Shown one piece after another: positions 61,745 through 64,000 of a stretch of DNA of 64,000 bases. A program made the translations under genes and the position numbers. The first letter of the stretch is position 1. Each line of letters opens with the position of its first letter. The notes below the pieces were generated by a model. That model had not been told where the DNA came from. It did no database searches and saw nothing but the letters and a program-made list of their open reading frames with translations. This DNA is from Ruminococcus sp. Lineage in GTDB: Bacteria; Bacillota; Clostridia; Oscillospirales; Acutalibacteraceae. Location: positions 1 through 64,000 of the forward strand of contig SFGA01000005.1 of assembly GCA_004556705.1 (NCBI GenBank), in the 5' to 3' direction.

Positions 61745-62731
61745 TTATTTTGCCGAAACAGTAATTGCCTCGTATCCGTCGGGGATAGTAACGCCGATAG
61801 CTGCGGCACGGTCAGCCATGTACTTCTTTGTTGTCGAATCTGCGTAAGCGATTTCCATTTCTGCGGGGTTAGCACCGTTTACAAGTATTTCGTAAGCCAT
61901 AAGACCTGCCTTGTAGCCGATGTCATAGTAGCTGATTGAAAGAGTTGCGACACCGCAGCCTTTGCAAATGCCTTCTTCACCTGCGACAATCGGAACCTTT
62001 GCCGGCTCTGTAACAGAATTGATAAGTTCTGTGTTTGAAGCCGCTGTGTTATCTGTCGGGATGTAAAGTGCCTGGCAGTTCTGAACAGCCGACTGTGTAA
62101 CGGCAAGAACATCGTTTGAGTCAACAAATGTATATACCTTAACCTCGTAGCCGAGAGCTTCAAGCTCGCTCTTAACTATGTCTGACTGATATTTTGAGTT
62201 GGGCTCTGCCGAGCAGTAGAGGATACCTACCGTTTTAGCGTTGGGAACAAGCTCTTTAATCATTGCAGCTTGATCTTTAAGCGGAGCCAAGTCAGCTGTA
62301 CCTGTGACATTGATACCTGTTTTGCCGTTCCAATCACTTATTGCCAATGCTGTTGCATAGTCTGTGATTGATGTGCCGACAATCGGAATTGTGTTTGTAG
62401 CTTCCGTAGCAGCTGTAAGAGCAGGAGTTGCGTTTGCAAGGATAAGGTCAACCTTATCTGAAACAAACTTTGATACGATCGTTGTGCAGTTTGTTGATTC
62501 ACCCGAAGCATTCTGTTCGTCGAAAACTACCTTGTCTCCGAGCTTTTCGGTAAGAGCATCTCTAAAGCCCTTTGTTGCTGCATCGAGAGCTTCATGCTGA
62601 GTAAGTTGGCAAATGCCGACTTTATAAACCTTCTCGCCGTTGTTTGCGTTGTTAGTGCATGCGGTAAAGCAAGCTACAACAATAACTGCAACAAGCAAGA
62701 CGCTGATAATTGCCTTAAATGTCTTTTTCAT
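61745..62731 (-). CDS. ABC transporter substrate-binding lipoprotein, TrpX-like
   Basis: The product has 328 residues. A lipoprotein signal (FKAIISVLLVAVIVVACFTAC, lipobox TAC at about residue 25 after FTAC) is followed by the PF04392 type binding domain: YKVGICQLTQHEALDAATKGF, DLILANATPALTAATEATNTIPIVGTSITDY, AKTVGILYCSAEPNS. This is the substrate-determining part of the transporter; relatives bind tryptophan or similar ligands, but the ligand cannot be read here. No T-box or tryptophan-related leader is seen upstream. Confidence 0.9.
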   Translation of the reverse strand: MKKTFKAIISVLLVAVIVVACFTACTNNANNGEKVYKVGICQLTQHEALDAATKGFRDALTEKLGDKVVFDEQNASGESTNCTTIVSKFVSDKVDLILANATPALTAATEATNTIPIVGTSITDYATALAISDWNGKTGINVTGTADLAPLKDQAAMIKELVPNAKTVGILYCSAEPNSKYQSDIVKSELEALGYEVKVYTFVDSNDVLAVTQSAVQNCQALYIPTDNTAASNTELINSVTEPAKVPIVAGEEGICKGCGVATLSISYYDIGYKAGLMAYEILVNGANPAEMEIAYADSTTKKYMADRAAAIGVTIPDGYEAITVSAK

Positions 62732-62758
62732 AATGATTTTTCCTTCACTATAAATTTG

Positions 62759-62820
62759 TTTAGCGCTTTCAATCGCTAAAGTATGTGAATAATTATAATA
62801 TCATTATTTTATGTTGTCAA
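62759..62820 (-). promoter_or_regulatory. Promoter and 5' leader hairpin of the TrpXYZ-type operon
   Basis: Minus strand TTGACA (62820-62815), 17 nt, TATAAT (62797-62792). Just downstream TTTAGCG ... CGCTAAA (62759-62780) is a perfect 7-bp dyad in the leader or an operator overlapping the start of transcription. Confidence 0.75.
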
Positions 62821-62915
62821 GAGTATTTGTAAATAAAATTAACAACCTGCTGAATTTTATCAAATATGCAGACATGTTAAAGAATGCTGAAAGAAATAGA
62901 AATCAACAGTATAAT

Positions 62916-63635
62916 TCAAAACAAGCTCCCGTTATATTCAACTTGAATTTTGAATAGGCGTATTGAACTGACTGTTAAGCCGATAATCAATATTGTTGCA
63001 CCTACAACAGATATAACCTTAACTTGATAAAATAGGCTTAAAAACGAGTGAATTATAATCGGAACACTCATTCCTGCTAATGCTGTACCCATTTCTCTAG
63101 AATAGTTTTCAACATCTGTTACATTTGCGTAGTGATATGAATGCAGCACAGATAAATTTCCGCCTTTTACTATTAAACCGACAATTAAAATAGCTACTGC
63201 AATCACAAACGAAATAACTGATGTTAAAATGTTTTCGACCTTAATTTCAGTTATAAAGGCTTCGAAAAGGCTTTTTCCGAGAATAAATAAAACCGGCGAT
63301 ATAGCAATTATAAGTAACAGCGTATAAATCGCAACCTGTTTTTTCTGCTTTTTGTTAATTCGCTCATTTTTTCGGATGACTTCAAGCACATTTTCATCTG
63401 CGGTTGTTGACAATTTTTCAATATCAATTCTTTTCCCCGAAAGTAATTCGTTTACGCTAACCGAAAAGAACTCGCTTAAAGCCATTAGTGATGACACATC
63501 GGGATAACCTTTTCCTGTTTCCCAACGAGAAATTGCTTTGTCTGAAACGTTCAAAGCCTCGGACAACTCTTTTTGTGTCATTCCTCTTTCACTTCGTAAT
63601 TTTGCTATAAACGCACCGCATTTTGTTGCATCCAT
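62916..63635 (-). CDS. XRE family regulator with C-terminal membrane segments
   Basis: The product has 239 residues: an intact XRE helix-turn-helix (AFIAKLRSERGMTQKELSEALNVSDKAISRWETGKGYPDVSSLMALSEFFSVSVNELLSGKRI), a linker, and four hydrophobic segments (about 98-118, 133-155, 190-205, 215-232). It is likely a membrane-tethered repressor or sensor. It belongs to the same broad type as the broken gene at 89-589, but has no zinc ribbon. GGGCGGTG-type sequence lies upstream of the ATG. No obvious target gene is adjacent except the divergent repeats. Confidence 0.9.
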   Translation of the reverse strand: MDATKCGAFIAKLRSERGMTQKELSEALNVSDKAISRWETGKGYPDVSSLMALSEFFSVSVNELLSGKRIDIEKLSTTADENVLEVIRKNERINKKQKKQVAIYTLLLIIAISPVLFILGKSLFEAFITEIKVENILTSVISFVIAVAILIVGLIVKGGNLSVLHSYHYANVTDVENYSREMGTALAGMSVPIIIHSFLSLFYQVKVISVVGATILIIGLTVSSIRLFKIQVEYNGSLF

Positions 63636-63749
63636 AAAAGCACCGCCCTTTCTTTTACTTAAAGAATAACATTACAAGCCTAATAAAGCAACCTATGAAT
63701 CGTAGAATGGCGAAAAACATTTATTACGGTTGACTGCAATGTATAACAA

Positions 63750-64000
63750 CCTCCCTTGTGTAAAAGAAGGTGGGTTGCCGAGAGGCAACTTTGAGGGATT
63801 GTAATTTCACAAATCATTTTTACACGGTAGGACGGTGGCAAAAGCCCTGACGGGCTGAGAAGAGAGAAAAGTGAAGAGTGAAAAGAAGTGGGTGCTTCGC
63901 ACGGAGTGAATTATAAATCATACCGTAGGGACAGGGCTCGCCCCTGTCCGCAAACCGCAAAAGTTGGTAGCGACAGTGAGCCGTTGTGAGGGCGTTTACA
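63750..64000. repeat. Intergenic repeat block at the right window edge
   Basis: CCTCCCTTGTGTAAAAGAAG and GAGGGATTGTAATTTC (63750-63812) copy the block at 606-660. GGTAGGACGGTGG at about 63826 resembles the ends of 7411-7879. CAGGGCTCGCCCCTG (about 63933-63947) is the same hairpin as at 7508-7525. The last about 50 nt are the reverse complement of bases near 879-930. No gene is seen from 63636 to the end. Confidence 0.7.

Noticed and set aside
62732..62915. Tryptophan T-box or attenuator for the TrpXYZ-type operon
   Set aside because: Only a 7-bp dyad is present between the promoter and the gene; no T-box sequence or leader peptide with Trp codons.

Overview
The window looks like a chromosome segment of an anaerobic, low-to-moderate GC Firmicute, most likely a gut clostridium of the Oscillospiraceae/Ruminococcaceae type. 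The evidence is indirect: SAM-I and FMN riboswitches, a textbook Rex operator in front of adhE, formate-tetrahydrofolate ligase, TTGACA-N17-TATAAT promoters, Shine-Dalgarno starts with frequent TTG, and mobile-element genes of clostridial type (TnpV, DUF6809, large serine recombinases with DUF4368). No rRNA operon is present, so I do not name a species.

Layout. 1-600: the last 17 codons of a serine recombinase abut the 3' part of a broken XRE regulator gene, so the window starts at the edge of an integrated element. 600-1911: gene-free, filled with palindromic intergenic repeats and a tandem array of tRNA-Ser 3'-end copies, then the real tRNA-Ser. 2-6.5 kb: orphan solute-binding lipoprotein, VanZ-like protein, DUF1015 protein, YchF, tRNA-Arg. 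6.6-7.4 kb: a four-helix-bundle (S23/IVP family) gene between two 174-bp direct repeats rich in an ATATCAC motif. 8-10.3 kb: deoC-deoB-cdd nucleoside salvage operon. 10.6-12 kb: NfeD/SPFH membrane pair.

12.15-22.64 kb is an accessory island. Its two edges carry a perfect 22-bp sequence in inverted orientation, the right copy lying in the terminator of tRNA-Pro. Inside are DUF6809-small protein-TnpV, then a PHD-like protein, a methylase with an N-terminal nuclease-like domain, a specificity subunit and a frameshifted HEPN-type gene with no HsdR, then a structured leader RNA, small mobile-element genes, ParB and the recombinase. This is the best candidate for something new, but it carries three apparent lesions.

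22.9-44.2 kb is core: GH31 glycosidase, diguanylate cyclase, nadA, mnmA, then a long leftward cluster alaS-hit-comEC-holA-toprim-ansA-microprotein, a rightward LytS-type kinase/response regulator pair leading into fhs, a 309-nt palindromic element, and metK and ribU under SAM-I and FMN riboswitches. 44.2-50.2 kb is carbohydrate-related: MFS transporter and manA leftward, and TSUP exporter-sulfatase-GPH symporter rightward, which together suggest import and intracellular desulfation of a sulfated compound. 50.3-59.8 kb: aminotransferase, ispD-ispF, a membrane protein/condensation-type acyltransferase pair, LysR regulator, Rex-controlled adhE, a phosphotransferase and a short hydrogenase-like fragment. 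59.9-62.7 kb: a leftward TrpXYZ-type ABC transporter. 62.9-64 kb: an intact XRE membrane regulator and another block of the intergenic repeats, in part inverted relative to the left end.
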